In this document: positions 8,139-17,265 of the stretch, piece by piece
Layout of the letters: each line of letters begins with the position of its first letter
Numbering within the stretch: the stretch's first letter is position 1
Source of the DNA: Pseudomonas sp. UBA6562
Lineage (GTDB): Bacteria > Pseudomonadota > Gammaproteobacteria > Pseudomonadales > Pseudomonadaceae
Assembly: GCF_002434265.1 (NCBI RefSeq)
Contig: NZ_DJJS01000010.1
Coordinates: forward strand, 186,001 to 250,000
DNA: 64,000 nucleotides
Reading direction: 5' to 3'
Translations under genes and position numbers: made by a program
The notes under the pieces: generated by a model
What the model saw: the letters and a program-made list of their open reading frames with translations, nothing else
Database searches by the model: none
What the model was told of the DNA's origin: nothing

Positions 8139-9148
8139 GCGGCCACCCCTCGTCCGTCCTCTGTCTCAAGGTGCTCTCGACGCGCCTGGAAGTACGCGGC
8201 AACGTCGTCGCGTTGGGCCTGCGTGTCTTGCAGCGCGTTGAACCGGGCGCGAAACTCCTTGCCGCCGGGTCGTGTCGCCAGGTACCAGCCAACGTGCTTG
8301 CGGGCGATGCGTACGCCCATCACCTCGCCATAGAAGGCGTGCAGCGCGGCCAGGTGCTCCAGCAGGATGCGTTCCACCTCGTCCAGCGCCGGGGCCGGCA
8401 GGTGTTCGCCGGTTTCCAGGTAGTGCGCGATTTCGCGAAATATCCACGGCCGCCCCTGGGCGGCACGGCCGATCAACAGCCCGCTGGCGCCAGTGGCCTG
8501 CAGGACATCGCGGGCTTTTTCGGGCGAGGTGATGTCGCCGTTGGCGAAGACCGGGATCGACACCGCCTGGGCGATGGCCGCGATGGTGTCGTATTCGGCT
8601 TCGCCGGTGTACAGGTCGGCCCGGGTACGGCCATGCACCGCCAGGGCCTGGATGCCTGCCTGCTCCGCGATCTTCGCCACGTTCAGGCCGTTCTTGTTCG
8701 CGCGGTCCCAACCCGTGCGGATTTTCAGTGTGACCGGCACGTCCACCGCGCCGACCACGGCGTGGAGGATGTCCCTGACCAGCGCTTCATCTCTCAATAA
8801 AGCAGAGCCTGCGGCTTTGTTGCAGACTTTTTTCGCCGGGCAGCCCATGTTGATGTCGATGATCTGCGCGCCTGCTTCGACATTGGCGCGGGCCGCCGCG
8901 GCCAGCATCTGCGCGTCGCCACCGGCGATCTGTACCGAGCGCGGCTCGGGATCGCCTTCATGGATACGGCGCAGACGCGACTTGCGGCTGTTCCACAGGC
9001 TCATGTCGCTGGTGACCATCTCCGACACCACCATGCCCGCGCCCAGGCGCTGGCAAAGCGTACGGAAAGGCTGGTCGGTGACCCCGGCCATGGGGGCGAG
9101 GATCAGGTTGTTGTTCAGTGTGTAAGGGCCGATGCGTACCGCCGACAT
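8135..9148 (-). CDS. dusB: tRNA-dihydrouridine synthase B
   Basis: The 337-residue FMN enzyme begins with LAPMAGVTDQPFR, and contains DINMGCPAKKV with the catalytic cysteine and the phosphate-binding GAxGLLIGRAAQGRPW segment. It reduces uridine to dihydrouridine in the tRNA D-loop using NADPH. Length and motifs are standard. It is the first gene of the dusB-fis operon, and its promoter should lie in the 215 bases upstream (9149-9363), which also hold a CGGCCC-AATG-GGGCCG hairpin after the upstream zinc-ribbon gene. Confidence 0.96.
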   Translation of the reverse strand: MSAVRIGPYTLNNNLILAPMAGVTDQPFRTLCQRLGAGMVVSEMVTSDMSLWNSRKSRLRRIHEGDPEPRSVQIAGGDAQMLAAAARANVEAGAQIIDINMGCPAKKVCNKAAGSALLRDEALVRDILHAVVGAVDVPVTLKIRTGWDRANKNGLNVAKIAEQAGIQALAVHGRTRADLYTGEAEYDTIAAIAQAVSIPVFANGDITSPEKARDVLQATGASGLLIGRAAQGRPWIFREIAHYLETGEHLPAPALDEVERILLEHLAALHAFYGEVMGVRIARKHVGWYLATRPGGKEFRARFNALQDTQAQRDDVAAYFQARREHLETEDGRGVAA

Positions 9149-9363
9149 AGGTGTTCCCTGTTGTGGGGCCGGATCATGGGAGTTCGAAAAAGGGTGGGCA
9201 TGATACCCGCTCTGGGTGACTGGATAAAGACGGAATTGGATAAAATCTGAGCAATTGGGAGGGCGGCGACCCGTTTCCAGCGATCAGCGATGGGCCTCTA
9301 TGCGCCCCCGATTGTTCGACTGGCCGGCATCGGCCCAATGGGGCCGGCTTCGGGCTGCTCGCC

Positions 9364-10698
9364 TCACTCCGGCGAGCGGAAGCTCAAACTGTAGTTCACC
9401 GCCTTCGGCCCCGGATCGAGGATGTCCAGGGCGATGTGGATCGGTGTCTGGCTCGGCATGTCGCCGCGCCCGGCCAGTTCTCCGGAAAGGTATTCGCTGG
9501 GCTTGAAACGTCGGCTGGCGATCAGTTGGCCGTTGAGGTCGGCGAAGCGCAGTTCGAGCTGCGGGAACGGCTGGCTGAACGGCGCGCGGTTGTAGATGAT
9601 CGCGTCGACGATCAGCGCGCCTTTGAAGTCGGGGTGGCTGCGCACCACCAGGTTGCTGCTCTTGATGCGCTGCACGTCCACGCGGGTCGGCACGGTGCAG
9701 CCCACCAGCGGGCAGACCTGCTGGAACAGGGGGCGGTAGCTGTCCTGTCGGGCCAGTTCGTCGAAGTGGTAGGCCACGTATTGGTAGGCCAGCAAACCAA
9801 GGGCCAGCACGCATGCCAGGCCCCACAACAGGCGCCGGCCCCAGCGTGGTGGCGGCGCTTCCCAGCCCAGTTGCAGCGGGTCGTCGACCACGTCGATCAA
9901 CGGTTCGCTGCGAAGGCCGCGCGATGGGCGTGGGCCGAGGCTCGGTTCCAGGCGCTCTTCGGGGTCTTGTTCGGGGCTCGGCTCGTCGGCCTCCTCATGG
10001 GCCGACAGGCGTTCGCCATGGGGTTCGTCATCCAGAGCACTGAGGCTACCCAGAGACGTCAAACGTTCTTCGGACAGCGGCCGGCCTAGACGCGGCTGCT
10101 CGTCGGCGAGCGGCTCCGGCGCAACGGCGTCCAGGCGCAAGGTCGGTTCGGTGCGCGGCTCGTCGTGGTGTTCGTCGGCTTGCGGGGTTTCCACCAGGGT
10201 GGGCACAGGGGCGAAGGGCACAGCAGGCTCGTCGGCCTGGCCGCGCTCGGCGGTGCCGAAGGGTTCGTGCAGGTGTTCGTCGAGCCCAGCATCGTCGCGC
10301 CGTGCCTGCAAGGGCGTACGCTGCGCCGCATCGTTGGAAGGTGCGGCGACGTGCCGGCGTTCCAGATTGGCCAGCGCCTGGTCGAGGTCCAGGGCGTCGA
10401 GCGCCGAATGGGTGGCGTCCCAGTCGGCCTGGGTCGACGCGACGGGGGCCACCGCCACGGGCGGGAGACTCGGCTCGGGGGTATTCGCCGTCGGCACCGC
10501 AGGCGGCAGGCCCTCGGCTGCGGCCGCCAGCGCCTGGCCAGTGGCCGCCTGGCTCTGCTCCAGCAACTGCTTGGCCGCACTGAACACTTGCAGGCATTGA
10601 CCGCAGCGGACCACGCCACGGGCCACGCTCAACTGGTGATGCGTCACGCGAAAGCGCGTTTGGCATTGCGGGCACTGGGTGACGAAACTGTCGGTCAT
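9364..10698 (-). CDS. Zinc-ribbon (MJ0042) and DUF3426 membrane protein
   Basis: The 444-residue protein starts with a zinc ribbon with C9-x2-C12 and C32-x2-C35 (MJ0042 type). A long acidic, low-complexity linker rich in E, P, A and D follows (about 50-280), then one membrane helix (about 285-310) and a C-terminal DUF3426 domain on the far side of the membrane. The predicted topology puts the zinc finger in the cytoplasm and DUF3426 in the periplasm. It lies between prmA and dusB, as in other pseudomonads. No function is established; it is probably an envelope or regulatory anchor protein. Confidence 0.85.
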   Translation of the reverse strand: MTDSFVTQCPQCQTRFRVTHHQLSVARGVVRCGQCLQVFSAAKQLLEQSQAATGQALAAAAEGLPPAVPTANTPEPSLPPVAVAPVASTQADWDATHSALDALDLDQALANLERRHVAAPSNDAAQRTPLQARRDDAGLDEHLHEPFGTAERGQADEPAVPFAPVPTLVETPQADEHHDEPRTEPTLRLDAVAPEPLADEQPRLGRPLSEERLTSLGSLSALDDEPHGERLSAHEEADEPSPEQDPEERLEPSLGPRPSRGLRSEPLIDVVDDPLQLGWEAPPPRWGRRLLWGLACVLALGLLAYQYVAYHFDELARQDSYRPLFQQVCPLVGCTVPTRVDVQRIKSSNLVVRSHPDFKGALIVDAIIYNRAPFSQPFPQLELRFADLNGQLIASRRFKPSEYLSGELAGRGDMPSQTPIHIALDILDPGPKAVNYSLSFRSPE

Positions 10699-10823
10699 GC
10701 GGCGATCCGTGGAGGTGGGCGGAAAGTGATTTTAGACGTTGCGCAACACCGAAGCGGCGCCGGGCGGCCATGCGGGCCCAGGCCTACCGTGCCAGCACCC
10801 TGGGCGCTCGGCATGCACGGCCC

Positions 10824-10845
10824 GCGCCGTGCGCAGGCACGGCGC
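10824..10845 (-). terminator. Strong GC hairpin after prmA
   Basis: GCGCCGTGC and GCACGGCGC form a perfect 9-bp stem with a four-base loop, starting 23 bases past the prmA stop on the minus strand. No T run follows, so termination is only probable. The rest of the 169-bp gap before the zinc-ribbon gene is GC-rich and holds other small dyads. Confidence 0.4.
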
Positions 10846-10867
10846 AAGACCCCGCACGAAGCGGGTT

Positions 10868-11752
10868 TCACGCCCCGCGGCGGCGGCCACTGATGCGCAC
10901 CCAGCCGTCGCGCTCGGCGATCGGATCGAGGTCGAACGCGTCCGCATAGGCGGCGGCCACTTCTTCGCCCTGTTCGGCGAGAACGCCCGACAGCGCCAGC
11001 AACCCGCCCTCGCGCACCAGCCCGGCCAGTTGCGGGGCCAGCGACACCAGCGGCCCGGCCAGGATGTTGGCGACCAGCACGTCGGCCTGCAGGGCCGGCA
11101 TGTGCTCGGGCAGATACAGAGCCAGACGCTGCTCGGCGATGCCGTTGCGCCCGGCATTGTCGCGCGAGGCCTCCAGCGCCTGCACGTCGATGTCGGTGCC
11201 GACCGCCTCGCGCGCGCCCAGCAGCAGCGCGGCGATGGCCAGAATGCCCGAACCGCAGCCAAAATCCAGGACCTGCGTGCCTTGCAGTTGTTGGCCGTCG
11301 AGCCACTCCAGGCACAGCGCGGTGGTGGGGTGGGTGCCGGTGCCGAAGGCCAGGCCCGGGTCGAGCAGCAGGTTGACGGCCTCGGGCTCGGGCGCGTCGT
11401 GCCAGCTCGGCACGATCCATAGGCGCCGGCCGAAACGCATGGGCTGGAAGTTGTCCATCCAGCTGCGCTCCCAGTCCTGGTCTTCGATCACCTCGGCCTG
11501 ATGCTCGGGCAGCGCGGCGCCGGTGAGCAATTGCAGGTGGGCGAACACCGCCTGCGGCTCGGCGTCGGCTTCGAACAGCGCCAGCAGGTGGGTGTTGGAC
11601 CACAGCGGCGTGGTATTGAGATCGGGTTCGAAGATCGGCTGGTCTTCGGCGTCCATGAACGTGACCGACACGGCGCCGACTTCGAGCAGCGCATCTTCGT
11701 AGGTTTCGGCTTGTTCCGGGCTGATGGCCAGGCGTACTTGCAGCCAGGGCAT
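10868..11752 (-). CDS. prmA: Ribosomal protein L11 methyltransferase
   Basis: The 294-residue protein has an N-terminal substrate-recognition domain and a SAM-binding domain with GTGTHPTT and DFGCGSGILAIAALLLGA. It trimethylates L11 at several amino groups. Length equals the family norm, and the MPWLQVRL start is typical. It heads the minus-strand block leading to the zinc-ribbon gene and dusB-fis. The plus-strand toxin-like gene starts 174 bases away, divergently. Confidence 0.96.
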   Translation of the reverse strand: MPWLQVRLAISPEQAETYEDALLEVGAVSVTFMDAEDQPIFEPDLNTTPLWSNTHLLALFEADAEPQAVFAHLQLLTGAALPEHQAEVIEDQDWERSWMDNFQPMRFGRRLWIVPSWHDAPEPEAVNLLLDPGLAFGTGTHPTTALCLEWLDGQQLQGTQVLDFGCGSGILAIAALLLGAREAVGTDIDVQALEASRDNAGRNGIAEQRLALYLPEHMPALQADVLVANILAGPLVSLAPQLAGLVREGGLLALSGVLAEQGEEVAAAYADAFDLDPIAERDGWVRISGRRRGA

Positions 11753-11926
11753 GGCGGGTACCTTAGAAAAATCGACGGGGCAGCGGCAGGGCTGCGCAAA
11801 GCGCGCAGTCTACGCCAGGCACCGGGAAATGGGGAACTCCCGCGCCGGGCGAGCAATAAATAGCCCTTGCCCAGGCAGCACGCGGCGCAGGGTGACGGCC
11901 CTTTTGTCTGCCTGGAGCCTTCCCCT

Positions 11927-14900
11927 GTGAGCACATCGACCGATACCCCGCTGGTGCCTTCCTCCATCGCCACGACGCTCGACCGCCTGGTCGCGTGGGC
12001 CGCGTACGTCGAACCACGCCTGCGCGCCCAGCCGCGTTTTCTCGAAGTGCTGGAGGAGCAGGTCGGCGTCGAGTTGCGCACCTACTTCCCAGGGCCGATC
12101 GACCCGCGCTTCGTGCAGGACATGATCGACGCCGCCCTGCTGCGGCACATCGACCAGGCGCCGGTGGTCTACGACCAGGCCCTGCACGCGCCTTGGCGCT
12201 GGGAGGATCTGAGCGTCCAGGAAATTCCCGAAGAACGCCGCGAAGCCACCGTACAGCTGGTCGAGAGCGTCGGTAGCCGTCTGCTGGAGCACTACGAGGA
12301 TGCCGTACGCCGCTACTGGAGCCCCACGCCGGCGGGCATCGACGCGGCCGAGGACTACCGGCTGCGCATCGACGCCTGGCTGGACGCCCACCTCCAGGCC
12401 ATGGGCGACGCCTTGCAGCCGCAGGCCCTGGCCGGCATGGATGCGCCAGGGGCGCGCCTGCTGATCGGAGCGTTGCAACAGGCCTGGCACGAGCAGGCGG
12501 TGCTGCCGGCCCTGGCCACCGGCGAGGAGCGCGAGGCCATCGATCGCCTGGGCCGGACGCAACTGCCGGACTGGCGCAAACAGCTCGACGACGCGCAGAG
12601 CGCGCGCCTCACCGAAGCGCTGGAACTGTGGCGCGCCGCCGAACAGCACGCCATGGTGTTATTTTCACCCGTGATCGACCTGCAAGCCCATGTACGTCAA
12701 CGGCTCGGTGAAGCGCTGCGCGAGCAGTACGACAACGAACTGTCTCCCGATTTGATCCGCCTGCGCCTGTCGCGCCGCGATACCGCCGACCGCCCACCTG
12801 TCGAACTCACGCTGAGCGAGCTGGCCAGTCGCGGCGCGCGGGACCTCGGCCAGCTCTATCAGGTCGACGACATCGGCAGCGCCGTGCGCCTGGGCGTGGT
12901 GCCGACGGCCGAGCAGGTGCAACAGTTGCTGTCGGGCGCCGACTACCTGGCCGGCTACCCCGAGGCGCTGCGCCAACACGCCGCCCACTCCGAGGTACAC
13001 AGCGCGCTGCTCGATGCGGCCGACTTGGCGCTCAAGTACAGCGCGCTGGTCGGGGCTTTCGCCGGGCACATGACCGACGCCCAGTACGCGCGCGTGCTGG
13101 AGGCGGCGGCCGGCACCGGCACCGGGGTCGCGGTCAACGGGGTGCGGGTGTTCGAGGCGCTGTGCGCCGACCTGCGCGTGTTCGCCCTGAGCGGTGACGA
13201 AGGCGTGCCGCAGACCTTATTGCTCTACGCGCCCGGTAAACCCGACGGGCAGGAGTGGGTGGAGCTGCGTTCGCCCTTGCAATTGTCCGAAGAGTTGGGC
13301 GGCTGGCTGCGCGAGGCGCCGGGGCGCGCCTATGTGCAGGCGCAGGTAGCCCTGGCCGAGCGCGAGCGGGTGGCCCAGGCGATCGAAGCGGTGGTGGAAA
13401 GGCCCAGCGACTGGTCTACCGAACAAGCGCACCTGAGCCCCTTCGGCGATTATCGCCAAGCGCTCGAGCACGGCGTACGGGCGCGTCTCCAGGCCCAGCT
13501 CGACGAGGTGTCGGGCAGCCAGGTTCCGGCCTGGTACAGCGCCTTGGCGCTGGAAGAACAGCGAGCGATCAACCTGCTGCGCCAGCAGGCGAGCCATGCC
13601 GAACAGGACTTCGCCGATGCCCTGGGCGGCTGGCAGAGCTTCCAGCACTACGCGCGCGGCGCCATCGCCCAGGCCATCGAGCCCTATCTGCGCAGCCAGG
13701 GGGTGGACGAGGCGGTCGATCCCGAGTCGATTCTCATCGACTACCAGCCGGGCCTGGCCGATGGCCGTGCGGCCACGATCAATCTGGTCGATCTGGTGAG
13801 CTTCGGCTACGACGACAACAGCGGCATCGACCACCCCGAGCATGGCGTGCGCTCCAGTGTCGGCCAAGACCTGACCGCCCTGCGCAGTGCCGATCTGGCG
13901 CACTACGCGCGGCGCGCCTACCTGGGCGAGCGGTACGCGGCGGCGATGCGCGCCCAGCACCTGCACGCCGCCGACTATGGCCCCAAGCGTCAGACCTTCG
14001 CCCGCGCCCTGGCCACCGGCATGGACCGGGACGTGCGCGAGGCGTTGGCCCAGGGCCACATCGACCGCGCCACCTATGAGGGGCTGATGGCACGGCTCAA
14101 CGCCTTGGCCGCGACCGCTACCCTGGACTTGCCCCAGGACACGGCCGAAACCGTGCTGGATAGCTCCGGCCTGGTTCGGCTCACCCTGGACGACGCGCCG
14201 ATCCTGGGCGCGTACGTGTTCCGCTGGATGCAGGGCAGCGAGGCCCAGGACTGGCTGTACACCCCTGGCGCCCCTGACGGTTTCCAGCTGCGCCCCTACG
14301 CCGAGCTCGACCGGGCGGCGGGCGGGTCGCTGCGCGGTTACCTGCTGACACGCACGCGCCTCAGCCAGCATGCGGCCGTACTGGCGCGTTTGCAGGCACT
14401 GGCCAGCGGCAGCGGCCATCGCGATGCGCTGCGTCGGCTCAACCAGGTGGCGGGCTTGGCGAACGAGTACGACCTGTACATCGAGCACGCGCTGGCTGAT
14501 GTCGAGGACGCCACCGCCAGCCGCGCCGAGGTGATCCGCGATCAGGTGGTCAAGGGTCTGCTGTTCGCCGCGCCGCTGAGCATGGTCTATCCACCCTTCG
14601 CCGCCTTCATCGGGGCCTGGTTCGTGGTGGCGCCGTTGCGCGAGGCGGTGATCGCCCACAGCAAGGGCGACACGGCGCGCGCGCTGCAAGCCTGGCTGGA
14701 GGTGTCGTGGGGCGCGCTCGGGCTGTTGGCGCACTTGCCCGGCGCGAGCCTCAAGGCGGTCAAGCCGGTGTTGCGCGACCTGGGCCAGCGCTGGCTGCGG
14801 CCACGTCCGGTGCTGAGCCAGTCGATGCGCCAGCCCGGTGTGCAACTCGATCGGCATTGGGCGGTGCAGCGTGCGCCGCAGGCCTTGCACGAAGTGGGCG

Positions 14901-15835
14901 AAGAGGGCATCTGGGCCGGCACCTGGCGTTCCACGGCCACGGCCGAGGCGGCCGATGCCGAGTATTTCATCCGCCAGCAGGGTCGCTTGTTCAAGGTCGA
15001 ATACGACAGCGCCCATGCCACCCTGCGCGTGGTCAAGGGCAACAATCCCGGCAGCTATCACCGCCAAGCCGTGGTCCTGGGGCCACAAGGGCGCTGGCTG
15101 CCCCACAGTAGTGGCTTGCGTGGCGGCGCGCCGGTGCGCGATGGCGGGCGTATCACCCAGCCTCGGCAGATCACCGCCGGCGTCGGCCAGCCGGACAACC
15201 GCCGCGGCGCGCTGCAAGGCGAGGCGGTGGTGGGGCGCTTGAGCCAAGAAACCGACGACAATTATCTGTTCACCCTCAACGCCCAGACCTGCGTGGCCGT
15301 GTCGCTGTACAACCCCAGCACCCAGGCCGGTGCGGTGATCCACTTCGACCACAACATCAAGCCCCTGATCGAGCAGTCGGTACGCGGCGTGCTGGCACGC
15401 ATCCGCAGTCAGGCGTCGGACAGGGTCAGCGCGGTGATGGCGGGCGGCGATTGGCTGGGCGGTGAAAGCATCGGCGAGCCGGTGCGCGCCGTGTTGCGCC
15501 AGAACGGTCTGCGGCCGAACTGGGAGCACTGGTCCTGGTCCAGCTGTTTCGGCAACACCTACGGCATGACCTTGGACCTGCGCACCGGCCTGACCCGGGT
15601 CTATACCCTGAATGGCGATCTGGTCGACCGCGTGCTCACCCCGCTGATGCGCTCGGCGCAGCAGGGCGCGCCGGGTCCGCTGGCGCTGCGCGCGCGGCAG
15701 TTCATGGCCCGGGTGCGGTCCGAGCCGCTGGTGCAGGGCAGCGATGGCGTCGTGCGCAACCGTGCAGGCGTCGCGCTGGGCAGTGCCGATTACCAGACCC
15801 ACGCCATCAGTCTGGTGGACGTCGGCGGCCTGTAA
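11927..15835 (+). CDS. Dermonecrotic-toxin-like (DUF6543) protein with C-terminal CheD-type deamidase domain
   Basis: This 1302-residue protein resembles the large Pseudomonas dermonecrotic-toxin (DUF6543) proteins. Residues 1-870 are mostly long helices with repeated RLQAQLDE-type segments. A hydrophobic stretch at about 874-910 could act in translocation. Residues about 1108-1225 read like CheD, the chemoreceptor glutamine deamidase fold shared with CNF1: T1116, C1122 and H1139 have the T21/C27/H44 spacing of Thermotoga CheD, followed by AGGD (1172-1175), an IGE motif (1182-1184) and a C-terminal LDLRTG strand pair. No signal peptide is seen. The start is GTG at 11927, with GGAG nine bases upstream; an in-frame TTG at 11867 lacks a ribosome site. 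It sits alone between prmA and accC, with no immunity-like partner. Predicted, not proven: a deamidating toxin aimed at eukaryotic targets. Confidence 0.75.
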   Translation: MSTSTDTPLVPSSIATTLDRLVAWAAYVEPRLRAQPRFLEVLEEQVGVELRTYFPGPIDPRFVQDMIDAALLRHIDQAPVVYDQALHAPWRWEDLSVQEIPEERREATVQLVESVGSRLLEHYEDAVRRYWSPTPAGIDAAEDYRLRIDAWLDAHLQAMGDALQPQALAGMDAPGARLLIGALQQAWHEQAVLPALATGEEREAIDRLGRTQLPDWRKQLDDAQSARLTEALELWRAAEQHAMVLFSPVIDLQAHVRQRLGEALREQYDNELSPDLIRLRLSRRDTADRPPVELTLSELASRGARDLGQLYQVDDIGSAVRLGVVPTAEQVQQLLSGADYLAGYPEALRQHAAHSEVHSALLDAADLALKYSALVGAFAGHMTDAQYARVLEAAAGTGTGVAVNGVRVFEALCADLRVFALSGDEGVPQTLLLYAPGKPDGQEWVELRSPLQLSEELGGWLREAPGRAYVQAQVALAERERVAQAIEAVVERPSDWSTEQAHLSPFGDYRQALEHGVRARLQAQLDEVSGSQVPAWYSALALEEQRAINLLRQQASHAEQDFADALGGWQSFQHYARGAIAQAIEPYLRSQGVDEAVDPESILIDYQPGLADGRAATINLVDLVSFGYDDNSGIDHPEHGVRSSVGQDLTALRSADLAHYARRAYLGERYAAAMRAQHLHAADYGPKRQTFARALATGMDRDVREALAQGHIDRATYEGLMARLNALAATATLDLPQDTAETVLDSSGLVRLTLDDAPILGAYVFRWMQGSEAQDWLYTPGAPDGFQLRPYAELDRAAGGSLRGYLLTRTRLSQHAAVLARLQALASGSGHRDALRRLNQVAGLANEYDLYIEHALADVEDATASRAEVIRDQVVKGLLFAAPLSMVYPPFAAFIGAWFVVAPLREAVIAHSKGDTARALQAWLEVSWGALGLLAHLPGASLKAVKPVLRDLGQRWLRPRPVLSQSMRQPGVQLDRHWAVQRAPQALHEVGEEGIWAGTWRSTATAEAADAEYFIRQQGRLFKVEYDSAHATLRVVKGNNPGSYHRQAVVLGPQGRWLPHSSGLRGGAPVRDGGRITQPRQITAGVGQPDNRRGALQGEAVVGRLSQETDDNYLFTLNAQTCVAVSLYNPSTQAGAVIHFDHNIKPLIEQSVRGVLARIRSQASDRVSAVMAGGDWLGGESIGEPVRAVLRQNGLRPNWEHWSWSSCFGNTYGMTLDLRTGLTRVYTLNGDLVDRVLTPLMRSAQQGAPGPLALRARQFMARVRSEPLVQGSDGVVRNRAGVALGSADYQTHAISLVDVGGL

Positions 15836-15869
15836 AAACGACAGCCTCGGCGCAAGGCCGGGGCTGTCT
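15834..15869 (-). terminator. Rho-independent terminator after accC, shared with the toxin-like gene
   Basis: GACAGCC-T-CGGC pairs with GCCG-G-GGCTGTC around a GCAAG loop at 15840-15869. On the minus strand it is followed by GTTTTTA, a good T run, so it ends the accBC transcript. On the plus strand it lies directly after the toxin-like gene and may stop that transcript too. Confidence 0.75.
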
Positions 15870-15892
15870 TGGGTCATCGCACTACCGCTCGA

Positions 15893-17248
15893 TCAATCCT
15901 GGTTGGCCAGTTTGTGCTCGAGGTAGTGGATGTTGATGCCGCCTTTGCAGAAACCTTCATCGCGCACCAGGTCGCGGTGCAGCGGGATGTTGGTCTTGAT
16001 GCCGTCGACGACGATCTCGTCCAGGGCATTGCGCATGCGTGCCAGGGCTTCTTCGCGGTCCTTGCCGTAGACGATCAGCTTGCCGATCAGCGAATCGTAG
16101 TTCGGCGGCACCGAATAGCCGCTGTACAGGTGCGAATCGACCCGCACGCCGTTGCCGCCCGGGGCGTGGAAGTGCTTGACGGTGCCGGGGGAGGGGATGA
16201 ATTTCTTCGGGTCCTCGGCGTTGATCCGGCATTCCAGCGAGTGGCCACGGATGACCACGTCTTCCTGGCGGTACGACAGCTTGTTGCCGGCGGCGATGCT
16301 GAGCATCTCCTTGACGATGTCGATACCGGTGACCATCTCCGAGACCGGGTGCTCGACCTGGACGCGGGTGTTCATCTCGATGAAGTAGAAGCTGCCATTC
16401 TCGTACAGGAACTCGAAAGTGCCCGCACCGCGGTAGCCGATCTCGATGCACGCGTCCACGCAGCGCTTGAACACTTCCTGGCGCGCGGTTTCGTCGATGC
16501 CGGGGGCCGGCGCTTCTTCCAGCACCTTCTGGTGGCGGCGTTGCAGCGAGCAGTCGCGATCACCCAGGTGGATGGCGTTGCCCTGGCCGTCGGAGAGCAC
16601 CTGCACTTCCACGTGGCGTGGGTTGGTGAGGAATTTCTCCAGATACACCATCGGGTTGCCGAACGCCGCACCGGCTTCGGTACGGGTCAGTTTGGCCGAG
16701 GCGATCAGATCCTCTTCCTTGTGCACCACGCGCATGCCGCGACCGCCGCCGCCGCCGGCGGCCTTGATGATCACCGGGTAGCCGACCTTGCGGGCGATCT
16801 CCAGCGCGGCGTCTTCGTCTTCGGGCAGCGGGCCGTCGGAGCCCGGTACGGTCGGCACGCCCGACTTGATCATGGCGTGCTTGGCCGACACCTTGTCGCC
16901 CATCAGGCGGATGGTGTCGGCTTTCGGGCCGATGAAGGCGAAGCCGGATTTCTCGACCTGCTCGGCGAAGTCGGCGTTTTCGGCCAGGAAGCCGTAGCCG
17001 GGGTGGATCGCCGTGGCGCCGGTGACTTCGGCCGCCGCGATGATCGCCGGAATGTGCAGGTACGACTTGTTGGACGGCGCCGGGCCGATGCACACCGATT
17101 CGTCCGCCAGGCCCAGGTGCATCAGTTCGCGGTCGGCCGTGGAATGCACGGCGACGGTCTTGATGCCCAGCTCTTTGCAGGCACGCAGGATGCGCAGGGC
17201 GATTTCACCCCGGTTGGCGATCAGGACTTTTTCGAGCTTCCCAGACAT
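15893..17248 (-). CDS. accC: Acetyl-CoA carboxylase biotin carboxylase subunit
   Basis: The 451-residue ATP-grasp enzyme starts MSGKLEKVLIANRGEIALR and contains the glycine-rich ATP loop KAAGGGGGRGM and EMNTRVQVEHPVSEMVTG with the catalytic residues. It carboxylates biotin on AccB with bicarbonate and ATP, the first half reaction of malonyl-CoA synthesis. GGAGAG six bases before the ATG at 17248 fixes the start; an in-frame TTG seven codons upstream is rejected. It is 17 bases downstream of accB in an accBC operon. Confidence 0.97.
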   Translation of the reverse strand: MSGKLEKVLIANRGEIALRILRACKELGIKTVAVHSTADRELMHLGLADESVCIGPAPSNKSYLHIPAIIAAAEVTGATAIHPGYGFLAENADFAEQVEKSGFAFIGPKADTIRLMGDKVSAKHAMIKSGVPTVPGSDGPLPEDEDAALEIARKVGYPVIIKAAGGGGGRGMRVVHKEEDLIASAKLTRTEAGAAFGNPMVYLEKFLTNPRHVEVQVLSDGQGNAIHLGDRDCSLQRRHQKVLEEAPAPGIDETARQEVFKRCVDACIEIGYRGAGTFEFLYENGSFYFIEMNTRVQVEHPVSEMVTGIDIVKEMLSIAAGNKLSYRQEDVVIRGHSLECRINAEDPKKFIPSPGTVKHFHAPGGNGVRVDSHLYSGYSVPPNYDSLIGKLIVYGKDREEALARMRNALDEIVVDGIKTNIPLHRDLVRDEGFCKGGINIHYLEHKLANQD

Positions 17249-17265
17249 CGTTGGCTCTCCGCGCT

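Noticed and set aside
13217..15877. 886-codon minus-strand frame
   Set aside because: Antisense shadow of the toxin-like gene; no domain or ribosome site.
11753..15892. Immunity gene beside the toxin-like gene
   Set aside because: The gaps on both sides contain only promoter and terminator sequence; the next genes are prmA and accC.
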